Shown in pieces: positions 25,130-36,734 of a DNA stretch of 64,000 nucleotides (position 1 is the first letter of the stretch; every line of letters begins with the position of its first letter). The notes beneath the pieces were generated by a model. The model was not told the origin of the DNA, ran no database searches, and saw nothing but the letters and a program-made list of their open reading frames with translations. The position numbers and the translations under genes are program-made. Source of the DNA: Geosiphon pyriformis (Eukaryota > Glomeromycota > Glomeromycetes > Archaeosporales > Geosiphonaceae); the NCBI GenBank assembly GCA_016748015.1, contig JAAOMT010000752.1, forward strand, positions 318,976-382,975, read 5' to 3'.

Positions 25130-26490
25130 TTCTCTATAATAGCATCAAGGCAACCTACGCCTGTATGGGCTCCACATTTGTGTGATTACTTATGGCCGAT
25201 GCTTGGTAGGAGCTCCTTAGCCATCTGCCAGGAAGTTTCAGCTCTTGCTGTATTCCTCCTGCGCAGTACGCTACCGAGGCTGTTTACCAGTTGCCAGACT
25301 TGATGATATCCTACGCCTGTATGGGCTCTACATTTGTGTGATTACTTATGGCCGATGCTTGGTAGGAGCTCCTTAGCCATCTGCCAGGAAGTTTCAGCTC
25401 TTGCTGTATTCCTCCTGTGCAGTAGGCAACGGGCTGTTTATCAGAATATCAACTAGAATCAAGGCAACCTACGCCTGTATTAGCTCTACATTTGTCTGAT
25501 TACTTATGGTCGATGCTTGGTAGGAGCTCCTTAGCCATCTGCCAGGAAGTTTCAGCTCTTGCTGTATTCCTCCTGTGCAGTACGCTACCGAGGCTGTCTA
25601 CCAGTTGCCAGACTTGATGATAACCTACGCCTGTATGGGCTCCACATTTGTGTGATTACTTATGGCCGATGCTTGGAGGAGCTCCTTAGCCATCTGCCAG
25701 GAAGTTTCAGCTCTTGCTGTATTCCTCCTGTGCAGTAGGCAACGAGCTGTTTACCAGAATATCAACTAGAATCAAGGCAACCTACGCCTGTATGGGCTCC
25801 ACATTTGTGTGATTACTTATGGCCGATGCTTGGTAGGAGCTCCTTAGCCATCTGCCAGGAAGTTTCAGCTCTTGCTGTATTCCTCCTTTGCAGTACGCTA
25901 CCGAGGCTGTCTACCAGTTGCCAGACTTGATGATATCATACGCCTGTATGCCATCTGCCAGGAAGTTTCAGCTCTTGCTGTATTCCTCCTTTGCAGTACG
26001 CTACCGAGGCTGTCTACCAGTTGCCAGACTTGATGATAACCTACGCCTGTATGGGCTCCACATTTGTGTGATTACTTATGGCCGATGCTTGGAGGAGCTC
26101 CTTAGCCATCTGCCAGGAAGTTTCAGCTCTTGCTGTATTCCTCCTGTGCAGTAGGCAACGAGCTGTTTACCAGAATATCAACTAGAATCAAGGCAACCTA
26201 CGCCTGTATGGGCTCCACATTTGTGTGATTACTTATGGCCGATGCTTGGTAGGAGCTCCTTAGCCATCTGCCAGGAAGTTTCAGCTCTTGCTGTATTCCT
26301 CCTGTGCCGTACGCTACCGAGGCTGTTTACCAGTTGCCAGACTTGATGATATCCTACGCCTGTATGGGCTCCACATTTGTGTGATTACTTATGGCCGATG
26401 TTTGGTAGGAGCCCCCTAGCCATCTGCCATGACGTTTCAGCTCTTGCTGTATTCCTCCTGTGCAGTACGCTACCGGGCTGTTTACCAGAA
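25130..26490 (+). repeat. Satellite of about 157-bp units in two alternating types
   Basis: Nine copies start at the landmark CCTACGCC (or CATACGCC) at 25154, 25310, 25468, 25624, 25781, 25937, 26040, 26197 and 26353. Spacings are 156, 158, 156, 157, 156, 103, 157 and 156 bp. Units share a core (GGCTCCACATTTGTGTGATT, then GCCATCTGCCAGGAAG) but leave through two kinds of junction. One contains CAGAATATCAACTAGAATCA; the other contains CAGTTGCCAGACTTGATGAT. These alternate, making a dimer of about 313 bp. The 25937 unit has an internal deletion of about 54 bp and breaks the alternation. Identity between units is very high, so the array is recent or homogenised. Short open frames inside it are not genes. 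Confidence 0.92.
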
Positions 26491-27393
26491 AATGTCACCC
26501 ATGCTACGACTTACCTAGATATGTTCTAATTTTCCTTGGCTTGAAGACTGTGTCCACCTATTTTGAGGACACACGTCACCCAGATTGGTCCGTTTATGAT
26601 GCTCTCAATTATGTCTCCGAACACAGCAAGCTATACCCTGAAGATATGCCATCAATACTCGAAGAGGTGAAAAATAAAATCTGTTCACTCAACCATCAAC
26701 CCAACATCTTAGATCATGCCAAAAACAAAGCAGGAATAATAATCGCCAACTTCGACAAGATAATTGAGAATGCTCAAATCCAAGATTGGCTTCGAATGAT
26801 AAATAAGGAAGTTGCGACGGAAGCAAGACTGAAAAGGCAATTGGTAAGTGCAACTATAATTACTTGAGGAATCATTTTGTGCTTCTGGTAGTCAAAATTT
26901 TCTTGATCATTACTGTAGGAAAAGGGCGCTAAAATGTTGCCAGCCAAACGCCAGGCAGTTGAAAGTTCTCATGGTGGCTTTGACAAGGATGAAAACAACA
27001 GTGGCTCTTCATACCATCCTGAAGGAAGCAAACATGCGGAACTTGGAGAGATAGAGGATATTTCTACAGAACTCGGACCAGAAATTTTCCAGGAGATCAA
27101 AAATGCTATTGAATCGGTGCGAAACGATCCCCTGGGACATTTAAGGTGCGTATAAAGTGACGCTGTTGCTTGCACTTATTTTATGTGCAGATAGTTAAAA
27201 TAAATTCTTCATTTCTCCTTTTTCCCAGCCCAATGTATTATCTCATCCTTGATCTCCGTCCTCCTTCTATGGGGTCTTTCCAGTTTCGGGCAGTTCAGTA
27301 ACTTAATGAGTCGCATATGAGAGTTATAGGGAAAAGGTCACAAGCTGCACAAAGTAGTAGATTCGATACATCACGTCCTGTTCAGAAGTTACT
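26485..27393 (+). pseudogene. Inverted partial copy of the unknown gene, 3' truncated
   Basis: Exons on the plus strand: an intact exon ending at 26843 (donor GTAAGT; contains HPDWSVYDALNYVSEHSK and KNKAGIIIANFDKIIENAQ), then 26919-27145, then one starting at 27229. The first is intact here but frameshifted in the minus-strand copy. In the third exon a CAGTAA at 27296-27301 gives a premature stop where the other copy has CAGTAC (Tyr). Homology to the other copy stops at 27393, so the last four exons are missing. The copy is therefore broken 3' while its partner is broken 5'. The function of the family is unknown; the exon ending at 26843 looks helical and charged. Confidence 0.72.
26557..27393 (+). 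repeat. Right arm of the inverted duplication
   Basis: Reverse complement of 23810-24610 with scattered substitutions and small indels. It starts near TATTTTGAGGAC at 26557 and ends at CAGAAGTTACT, position 27393, after which the two sequences diverge completely. Confidence 0.85.
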
Positions 27394-29879
27394 AGACCTG
27401 ACCGGTTCTTTTTATATCAGAACACCCATAAAATTCCATGATATTCTACATTTTATCAATGCATCGCATGGCAAAAAAAAGTCTAATTATTTTTATTATA
27501 TTAAATCATTAATAAATCGCATGATGAAAAAAATATCTAATTATTTTATATGAGTGATAATGACGCGTCCCTATAATATATATCAAGCATTTTTTGATCA
27601 GTAAATAAAAGTATTTTATGAATTAGGTACTTTGATTATGATAAAAATGCTTAAATAAAGTTTTTTCTATTATTATCACTTTTATAATATATAACATTTT
27701 TATTCTTTTAAATAAAAATTTAAATCAGAATTTAGGTTCCTAATTACAAAGGTCATTTGTAAATTTCAAGATCATTTCGATTCCAAGTTGAAATAAATTC
27801 ATTTCAAAATACTCAATATAACTTGATGCCTTATTTAGTTTGAACAGTTTTTCGGGCACTTACTAATTGATTTTCACTGCCTCAAAATCTTTTGATTCTA
27901 GACAACCTTCCCATTCAAGATTCTTTTTCAAAGATATATATGACCTATAAGAGCAGCAATGTTTGACATAAGCGTACATGTTCCAAAACTGTTATCAGCA
28001 AAAAAAATATTCATGTACAAAAACGTGTTTTAAACTGGGATAAACCAAGTTTTAACTCTTGAAGCTTGGCGTTTTTTTTTAAAACTCTAAAAAATAATGT
28101 TCTGCATCATCTACGAATACTATCTGAAATTCGATTTAGGCAACGAAAAAAGACTACAATGAAAACTTTCATAAGCCTTTGAAGAAACATGCGACGATAT
28201 CACAACATTAAGTTTTGACGCAAAAGTCCCTCAATTCGTTTTCGAAACTTTGCTCATACAGTTTCTCAGATCCCTAGTTAATAAGCACTAAAATCATAAT
28301 CAAAGAGGAAGGCTTTTAATTAATTTGTAATCAATGAAGAAAAAGGTAAAAATCTTGCTCAAATCTTTGAATCCCTAAAAAAAGTAAACTAAGATTTTCT
28401 TTGACCCATTCTGGTATATAGCCCAAAATAAGAAAAACTTTCGTACCCTTAATTTAACAGCAAATGGGAGAGGAATCAATCTAACGTGAGAAACAAGCTA
28501 ACTGGAAAGGGTTACTACTTGTTTAGTTTAGAATTTTATCCATTTCCCTTTTAGTAAACCATTACTCACATAGTCAAATATTAAGATTTTCAACAATGAC
28601 AAATATAAAAAGACTCGGCTCATTGTTTCAGAGATGCTAGAAAATGATCAAATTTTAAGGAGGTACATAATTTTCTCTGTTTTTAAATTGGGCTGTCAAT
28701 AAAGTGTCTTGGAATCCCTAAAAATTTTAAATTTGTTTTCTCCACATTGTTTTCTCACCATAATTATAATTACTTTTCAATTGTGCATTTTAACAATTTG
28801 ACGACATACTTGCGTTCGGGTTAACTGTGTGTGTATTAATTGAACTTTAATTATCATTCAAGATTGTTTTTTAAAAATATTTTCGCGAGTTATGAGGTTA
28901 AATTTAAGTTTTTGTCGCGCATAAACAAGAATTTTTCTAGCGCTACCTGTTACTTGTCACGCAGTATTTCGAGGCGTTCCAAAATAAAATGAGGCATCAA
29001 GTTTTAAAACAGGATAAGAAGAATAATTCGTAATGAGCAGCAGCTGCCTGAAAATCTACACAGATCTTCCATTTACCTTGTAGACCCTTTTTCTAGCATC
29101 GGAAAAGGTCAAACTTCCAAAGACAATAATAAAATTAATTCGACACAAATTACGAGTCTAGTACCACGTTGGATTGTTTAATCTTTCAATAAAGTCCAAA
29201 ACTTGGTCTACTTTTCCAAAGGCTTCAATATTTCAGCGGAATGTAATTTACCATCATAAGTATGAAATTAGCGGAAATTCTCGATGTCGTACGGAATAAG
29301 TACCACCAATAATATGTCAGTCTATGATTCTATTAGGAGTACACATGTAAAAAAAGTACGCGTTTTAAGAACCTTTGTCGCTGCAGTCTTATTGATTGCA
29401 CCCATTCATTATTCTTGTGTAGACTGACGGCAGGTTTAGTTCTCACACATTTGCACACAAACTCGGAAACCTCGCTTTGAGGGTAATTATCATCAATTCC
29501 ACTGTCTATCCTCCTTTCTTTTCCCTACCCGTTTATTACCAAATTTCCTTTGGTGTAAATATATCATTATTATTATCTATTGTATTTTTATAATTTTCTT
29601 AATTTTTCTTCCTTGAACTACAAAACTACTCGACCTTTTCTTTTATATTGGCTTACTTTTCTCCCATCTCCCTCTTTTTTCAAACTTTTTCTCGTAAAAC
29701 GTCTTGAACAATTTCCATCTTACTCCAGCTATAATATAATACGTTCTCGACATAATACTTCTCTCGTAAACAAAGAAATATTAGTTTTTTAGATTTATTA
29801 AAATAAAATTATATAGTATAAATTTGTAAAATATATTGTTTTCAAACTGGGCAATACACTACAAAAACCATTCGATAGA
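27394..29879. other. Intergenic region, no gene supported
   Basis: About 2.5 kb of moderately AT-rich, non-transposon-like sequence with no coding region I can support and no tRNA-like fold noticed. The last few hundred bases must contain the hydrolase promoter. Pyrimidine-rich stretches (near 29510-29560 and 29630-29700) precede the gene, as is common upstream of fungal genes, but no specific site can be named. Confidence 0.4.
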
Positions 29880-31747
29880 ATGAATGTTCATCCGGATCAG
29901 GGGCCGGAATCAACCACCGCCATTACTTCGTCAATACTTACTCCTGATAATGGTACCTTTGGAAAATTGCATCGTTCCTTGTCAACAAATGAAAAGAGGT
30001 CGTCAAACCCATGGAAACATAAATCCCCAAGTTCACAAACAAAATCAAAAGTTTCTTTACCATCAAAAAAATCTTCTTCAAATATTAATTCAAAATCAGG
30101 CAATTCTTTGCCTAAAAATATCACAATTGAAACACAGCCACCAAGAATTTCTTCATTGAAATTTATACCTAGAACAGATTCGTTGTCTCTTAAATTAAAC
30201 TCTACCGTTCAATCACTAGAGAATAAAGGTGGGTCTCGTGCACACCATACCCCATATCTTGGACGATCACCTTCAACTCCTACATTGCGAAATTTTCCCA
30301 CATCTATTTCTGATTGGGAAGATGAAGACTTCCCAGTAATATTAGATGGAGCACCCCAACTTCCACCTATTCTGCCCATAATCACATTTTCTTCTGATAT
30401 TATAGCAGAATCATCTGTAATTTCGGTGCATAGTTCTTCTCCAACCCCATCTACGAACTCAACTTCCGGAACTTCAAGTGCATCACCATCATCCTCCTCC
30501 ATATCGTCGGCAGACACAACGAATGAGAATGAAGATGAAACACCTTTAGATATAACAACATTCCTTGCAGCTCCACGCCTTACACAACGCGTACGTTTAA
30601 AGAGTGGTCGGGTCGTGAGTTTTTCTGAGGTTGGGGATCGTAATGGATTTCCTGTGTTTGTATTCTTGGGCATGGGATGTGTACGATATTTCATTGCCTT
30701 TTTTGATGATCTCGCTTCGAGTTATGGTTTAAGGCTAATCTGCCCAGATCGACCGGGTGTCGGGCTTTCCGATAACGTAAAGGTCCAAGAGCAACAAGTA
30801 TTGAAATGGCCAGGTATGTTTTGGTGATAAAGTACAGTCTTTTATTCCAAAGGAAGAAAGATCAAATTTTTATTTCAATGAAGAATTTGACTTTTTATAT
30901 CTTATAACTAAATTTATACGGTCTTTTAGAGGTTATTGAAGAATTGTGTGACATCATGAGCATCAAAAAGTTTTTTATAATGGCCCATAGTGCGGGTGCC
31001 CCATATGCCCTTGCTTGTGCCCTCAAAATGCCCGAAAGATTACAAGGCACAATCTATCTTGTTTGCCCATGGGTGAGCACAGCAATCGCCAACAATTTTC
31101 GATGGTTGAGATTTGTACCCACACCGATTATGAAAATCACCAATACCGCAGGAATCTCTTTACAGCAAATGCTTTACGGTCGGCAGCCATACACAACCAG
31201 ACCATCACATCGAAACTCGGGAGCTTTAGCCTCACCCTTATCAAGCCTCGAAAAGAAGCAACAACTAGGACTTGCGATTCTTAAAGCCTCTTTTGCCGAA
31301 AATCTAGCTGGTGCCAACAACGATTTGTTGATGTGCTTTGAGCGTCGTCATAGCTTTGGATATTCTTATACTGATGTTAATCATCCAGTACACATATTCC
31401 ATGGCACTAAAGATGAAAGAATTCCAGTCTCAGCGGTCAAATGGATGGAAGAAGAAATGCCTCAATGCAAGCTAACTTTGATTGAAGGTGGCAAACATTC
31501 CTTGCTACTTCGTGCCGAAGTTGTCGATACTATATTTAAATCGATCGCCGTTCAATTGCATGTTAAAGATGAATGTCGTGTGTGCAAGCTCTCATCAAAG
31601 TGTTGGTTAATGGAGGAATCAGAAAATTGCAAAAAAAAGGATTTAGTAATAGTTCACGAGGTTGTGGTCAAGGGTGAAAAACCAAAAAGAACAACACGGA
31701 GAAGGAGCCTGCCGGTAAAAATCAAACCTCCAAAAATCTCAAAATGA
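29880..31747 (+). CDS. Alpha/beta hydrolase with long disordered N-terminus
   Basis: Two exons, 29880-30813 and 30930-31747, joined by a 116-bp intron (GTATGT...TTTTAG) that restores frame to give 583 residues. Residues 1 to about 235 are Ser/Thr/Pro-rich and look disordered. The hydrolase fold follows: an oxyanion-type GMGC segment, CPDRPGVGLSD on the first strands, the nucleophile elbow AHSAG (Ser332), an acid in HGTKDERIP (Asp473) and a catalytic His in GGKHSLL (His501). The A-H-S-A-G form of the elbow is common in fungal soluble hydrolases. There is no signal peptide, so a cytosolic esterase- or lipase-like role is likely. The substrate is unknown. A basic tail (KRTTRRRSLPVKIKPPK) ends the protein and could be a localisation or binding signal. 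The ATG chosen is the first of a long open frame. Confidence 0.9.
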
Positions 31748-32697
31748 ATTCCCGACATCGACAAGCAACCGGATTTGTTTTCACAAACTAAGATACCGAA
31801 AACGATTCGCTGTATATAGCTAAATTTAAATAATATATATCGGATGAGATAATCGTAAGGGCGGGTGACCAAGATCGCAAAAATCATATCGAACTCTAAA
31901 TCACAAGCCCTGTATTAAAAAAGTGCTAACACACTTACCTTAGTTTGATATTTGTTAAAATGTTAGGATCCATCACATTTAAAACGTCTCACTTCAATTT
32001 AATCAACACTTAGCCTTGATCCCTCGTCTTTTATGTTTTCACTTTCTGACCGAAAGATTGCCTCTTTGACTTTTTAGCGAGGAAAAAATTAAAAAGGCTC
32101 TTTCTATGAATAATCTCTGACGTGTGGTCATCACTTTACTACCAACACTTTGTAATAACAAGATTTTCAATACATAACACATTCCACCATTCTTTATAGG
32201 TGTCCTTTTTTGTCCAAATGCATTGGATTAACATGGCTTTATGATCCAAATAACTTATGATAGATTTTAAGCCATTATCCGGTGCCATATTTAACCCTTG
32301 CTTATTAAGAGTTGGGTTGATGATAGTGAAAATTAGGTCATGTGTATAGCTGACCTTCTGAATTTCTGCCATTAATCATTAAGGGGTTTCTATATACTTG
32401 AAAAAACAACCTCACCAAATGTGAGATGCATAAATTAAAAGAATCTACTCAGACTGACAGATAGGTAAAATAATATTCTATCACAAATTTGAGAACATAT
32501 GTAAAACCTCAAGGGATCTTAACTATCATCTCTTATACGAATAAAAATGTGGATTACTTAAAGTAATGCAGTTAAAATTATTCCAATTAGGTTGGTCAAT
32601 CCCCTAATACCAACCTGTCCAACTTTATGTGGTGAACCTCTATTATTTTTGTTACCGAACAATTTGGCTTGAAAATTAGATATTTATACCGGGAAAA
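31748..32697. other. Intergenic region between convergent genes
   Basis: Holds the 3' ends of the hydrolase (plus) and the ArfGAP (minus). An open minus-strand stretch at 32139-32372 encodes 77 residues with no recognised motif and no supporting splice structure. I do not call it a gene, although its codon text is less random than the surroundings. Confidence 0.4.
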
Positions 32698-34516
32698 CTA
32701 ATAGTTTGCCCGATGCTTCAGGAATTGGAGAAGATATAACCGATTTTAAAGCCCGGATATAGAAAAAGAGTTAAACAAAATCCAATAAAGATTTTATAGA
32801 TGTATCCTACTTCAAAAGCTTACTTGAATATCTTGAATATAATCTCTGAGCTTTTCACTTCCTTTGTCCACCATGGTCTTTAAGATTTCATAATCGGCGG
32901 TCGCTTGACCAAGGAATTTTCGGGCAAATTCAGTGGCATTGGTTTGATAGTTACTAAGATCCACACTTTCCGGACGCGTAGATTCTTCTTCACGTCCAAA
33001 ATATTGGCTAGAAGATATTGAGCTAGCACCCTCAAATTGTTTCAACCGGTCGGAAGCCGCTGAAAGACTATCAGGGTCATATTCGTTGCGCCCAAAATAT
33101 TGATCGGACGAGATCGCTTTCTGATTACCGAATTTTTGTCTTGCAAATTCAGAGGTTGAAGAAGATTGAGAATCTGATTTAATAGACAACAATAAAGGCA
33201 GATAAGAATCTCCTATCAAATAAAAATATCAGTCGGCAAGCATAAGACAAACTTTCATATCCATGGTGAGTTTCTCCCTTTGAAGGCTTTAATTCTGTTG
33301 AACCGAAGCCTATATAGCGTGAGTTAGCGTCTTCTGATTTGGTTGCGAAGTTTGTGACACGTGGCGAAACCATTCCAAATTCCATTCGTGCAAATCCCAT
33401 TCCTAGTCTATCAATATCCTGACTTTCACTCCTTTTGTGAGTTTCTATTCCTGAACTATCAGAAGCCTCTGAATTTATTGATACCTCATTGTATATGAGA
33501 CGAGAACTAAAGGTCCCCCTTTCCTCAGATGGTTTGTCGTCAAAAGGTTTTTTATCTTTTTCCGATATTGGAGCTTTAGCAGCTATCTTTGCCTCTTCTT
33601 TAGCTTTTTGTTCAGCTTGCTCCATATTAACCTGCATTTTTACTGCACCCAAACCAACCTTACTTTTCTTCGCACCCTGTGACTTTGGGCGCACAAGGTT
33701 TGACTTTCGTTGGGAATTTTTAGGCGTGTTTGTAGTACTATTTTCAGAGCTTGTTATTGTAATCTTGATTGGTAAAACCTTATCCGGCTTTGGTGGGGTG
33801 TTTGATATTGTCTCAGCAGCTTTATTCGAATCTTGCTTATTAACACGTTGTGAAAGATCATCTTTTGCCGTTGAATTAGTAGTTTGATCGTCTTCATTGT
33901 GTTCAATAGGTTCGATATCAGGGTTTCTATGAAATAAAGCGTTACTAGAGATTGATTAAAAAATATCATATTTCATATTCATATATTCACTTACATGATT
34001 GCGTCGTCCTTGGCTCTCTTTAATAGCTCCTCTTTGTACTTTAATGCTGCTCGTGATGTGTATTTTGTCTTTATATCCTTATTAATAAGAGAGTTTCCAT
34101 GTTTTGCAAAGTATTCTGCAGCAGCGGCATTGCCTCCTGCTTTCATAATTCGAAGTTGATCCCAAGTCCAAGAGTCTAAAGAAGTGGATCTGTGCAACGA
34201 TTGTGTAGAAGATATCATCAAATGATTATGCACAAACTTTATATTATCAAAGAATATAGAAAGACATACCTAACAAAGCTAATATGAACCCCCAAATTTC
34301 TATGATTCGAAGAACAATCTAAGCAAAGATATATTCCAAAAGTGACACTTGACCACGAAGGGTTTTTACCGTTGCAATCAAAACACATCTGTAAGAAGGT
34401 TAGCCTTGGAACTAAAACTTTGTTCAAAAGAACACCGTCAAGTGTACCTTATTGGCTCTGTGAGCGGTAAGTTTCTTGAATGTCTCTTGAATCTGTGCCC
34501 TAGAAGGATCCGACAT
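32698..34516 (-). CDS. ArfGAP, Glo3/ArfGAP2-3 type (COPI coat-linked GTPase activator)
   Basis: Six minus-strand exons: 34448-34516, 34270-34388, 33995-34189, 33253-33926, 32824-33173 and probably 32698-32715. All introns are GT/AG and the phases agree, giving about 474 residues. The ArfGAP zinc finger is C-x2-C-x16-C-x2-C (Cys25, 28, 45, 48) with the arginine finger in HRNLG (Arg53) and the invariant GVHISFVR. Then comes [10 protein letters not shown], typical of this subfamily. A basic, Ala-rich middle contains [12 protein letters not shown], like the coatomer-binding region. The C-terminal part has two copies of a Glo3-type motif, ISSDQYFGR and ISSSQYFGR, about 35 residues apart. The family stimulates GTP hydrolysis by Arf1 on Golgi COPI vesicles. 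The last 18-nt exon is uncertain: without it the protein ends three codons after 32824. Size fits Glo3. Confidence 0.93.
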
Positions 34517-35063
34517 TTTATACTTATATTTACGAATATTGCCAATTTTAAAACAGGTGAAGCTAAGTCTCTTGAAATACTTCCACGTTTCTTCTTGCCT
34601 ATCTGGTCAGACTAAATTAATTTCCTGAATTGGTTTAAGCGCTTCCTTCTTCAAAAGTGAACCTGTGGTGGCGTAGCTATTGGTGACATCATCATGAATA
34701 AATTTTCCTATCAGCATAAAACAATTTACGCGTTTCCCCAATCTTTCACCTCTTTCCAATATACTTCCGCGAAACGAGGACTTCAAAGTGGTCCCTCCTA
34801 GATTTTCTTGAGTGAAGCTTAGCAGATGTCCCATCAAGAAACCCGATCAACACAGCATATTCCTCATGTTGATAAAGACAAATGGGAGGTACGTAAATGC
34901 TTTTATTTATTCTGCCTCTGCCACAGTTGATTACTACACAGTGGTGCAATCCCTGAGTTACCCAGTCGTAGCTCAGCCTTGAGCCGTTGTAATTCAGTCC
35001 TGTACTATCATAGCCACAACTAAGCGACCTCGTTCAAGCACGCCAAGAACTCTAAAGCCATAA
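34517..35063. promoter_or_regulatory. Divergent intergenic region between ArfGAP and a small plus-strand gene
   Basis: The ArfGAP start (34516, minus) and the next gene start (35064, plus) point away from each other across 547 bp, which must hold both promoters. No TATA box or other site is convincing. Minus-strand open stretches at 34607-34837 and 34746-34949 overlap in different frames and carry no recognisable motif. They could be a small unrecognised gene but I do not support that. Confidence 0.45.
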
Positions 35064-35908
35064 ATGGATTCTGTAAATTTGGAAGTCCGAAAAGGCCGGC
35101 ATCTTTTGAGAAATTATAAATTGAAAAAAAGAGAAGCAGTTCGAAGCGGAGTTGTGCAATGTAAGCTGTTTCCTTTTTATTTTTGAATTCATTTTATAGT
35201 TATTTACTCGCTTGACTTTTTTTATTCAGCTCAATTATCACGAATAGAGACAAAACCAGGGTAAGCCTCTGCCTATTCTCTATGATCAACCCTTAATTCT
35301 TGATGTATGTTAGATCTAACGTTGTGATGACTGTATCAGCATTCCATCGAATCGAGATGATGAAGAAGAAAACTCTCTGGTATTGTCCACATACACTTTG
35401 GTGTACTAGGGACAACGAAGGTGCTAACAATTACAACTTTTTTAGGGTAATGATAAAGATCAGATGACCGAGAAACCAGAGTCCGCAGACTCAGAATATC
35501 CCACTGTATGGTTACTCATGTATTTCTGTTTAACGATTTGGAAATTTGACACTACATTCCGCATGAGTGGAAGAGGAAATTTGAGGAACAGGTTAAGATC
35601 AGAAATTTTAGAAATAGTTGAGGCGGTTATTATAATCAATCACCGGCTGATAATTCCATTATCTCGACATTTCTATTTAATATTCTTAGGATACGACATC
35701 AACTGTGTCGAGAACATTCGTAACGGAGTGGAATTTGGTGGTTGAAGAGATGACACCCATATCCAAGGTATGTCTTGCATGTCTTTGATCTTCAGGCTTC
35801 CTAACCTATATGCAGGAATGGATTATAGATAAAACGAGCATCAGTCGATCATTTTTTCAGCTCCAAAAATTGGCCAAATCCAGGGCGAAAAGACGTGAAC
35901 TGACTTGA
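35064..35908 (+). CDS. Small six-exon protein, unknown function
   Basis: Exons 35064-35160, 35230-35260, 35340-35379, 35446-35505, 35690-35767 and 35816-35908, all with GT/AG introns and consistent phase, total 399 nt or 132 residues. The start is supported by an in-frame TAA directly before the ATG. The protein begins MDSVNLEVRKGRHLLRNYK, is acidic in the middle (NRDDEEENSLGNDKD), and ends in a basic helix KLAKSRAKRRELT. There is no signal peptide, membrane segment or known domain. The intron after 35505 could hide an in-phase 24-nt microexon (35568-35591, WKRKFEEQ). The acidic middle and basic ends suggest a nuclear or complex-associated protein, but that is only a guess. I do not recognise the family. 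The gene is divergent from the ArfGAP. Confidence 0.7.
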
Positions 35909-36400
35909 TAGACCGTGTAAAAGTCTTGAAAAAACAAAACCAAAAAAGTTTTAAAAAAGATTATTGAAATGCTTATTTATTAACAAGATTTTTTTTTATT
36001 GCTTTAAACTTAAACTTAATTAGTGCAAAAACTGGTGTATAAGTTATAACAGTTTTAAATTGTTAAATTATAACAAATTATTCAATGTTTAATAAAATTC
36101 TGCAATTAATTAATTTTTTAGTTTGTTAATAACAAAATATAAAAATAACAGAAAAAAAGTTTTGTTAATTAATATTATTTATTTACAAATAGTAAAATTT
36201 AATATTATAATATGAATAATATAGTTTATTTTAATTATATTTATAATTTGTTATAAAATAAATAAATAAAACTTAATTTTTTCTATAGTTTTTATTAATG
36301 CAATTTTTTAAAAGTTTTTTAATTGTAAAAACAACTAAATTACACTTTACAAATGTTTTTATCTTAATATTACCTTTTATTTGTTTGTAAATGTTATGAG
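35909..36400. other. AT-rich spacer, no gene
   Basis: Abrupt return to very AT-rich sequence right after the small gene's stop codon. Nothing recognisable. Confidence 0.4.
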
Positions 36401-36410
36401 TTGGAACAGG

Positions 36411-36600
36411 ATTTGAGTTGATTCGGAATCAACTTAAGTTGATTTGGGATTCTAATTTAACTTGAGTTAATTCGGAATCCTTAATTCAACACTGTGTTGA
36501 TTCCGAATCAACTCAACCAATTACATTATTTGGTTAATTGGCCAGTAAAAAGTTTCCCAATCAAAAAAATCAAAGTTTTGACGTGTTTTTTTATTATCAT
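36411..36600 (+). repeat. Palindrome-rich repeat, copy 1 of an inverted pair
   Basis: About 190 bp rich in variants of TTGATTCGGAATCAACTTAA. Its reverse complement recurs at 40490-40672, including the shared landmarks CCAGTAAAAAGTTT and ACGTGTTTTTTTAT. This copy retains CG and GC bases lost in the other one (for example ATTCGGAAT against ATTTAAAAT). Confidence 0.75.
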
Positions 36601-36734
36601 ATTTAATAATTCTAATTATTTGTTTCAATTCTTACAAGCATTGCTATTATCATCATAATATTGTGCACTACATAAAACCCCGACTTTTTTGTAATTATAA
36701 TGATTAGTTCTACAGCTCTTTTTACAATTATATT

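Noticed and set aside
25109-26154. Open frames inside the satellite
   Set aside because: They repeat with the satellite unit and exist only because the unit lacks stops in some frames.
32139-32372. 77-residue minus-strand open frame
   Set aside because: No motif, no splice context, lies in the 3' intergenic space between convergent genes; could be a relic but cannot be supported.
34607-34949. Two overlapping minus-strand frames upstream of the ArfGAP
   Set aside because: They overlap in different frames, show no domain and occupy what must be a divergent promoter region.
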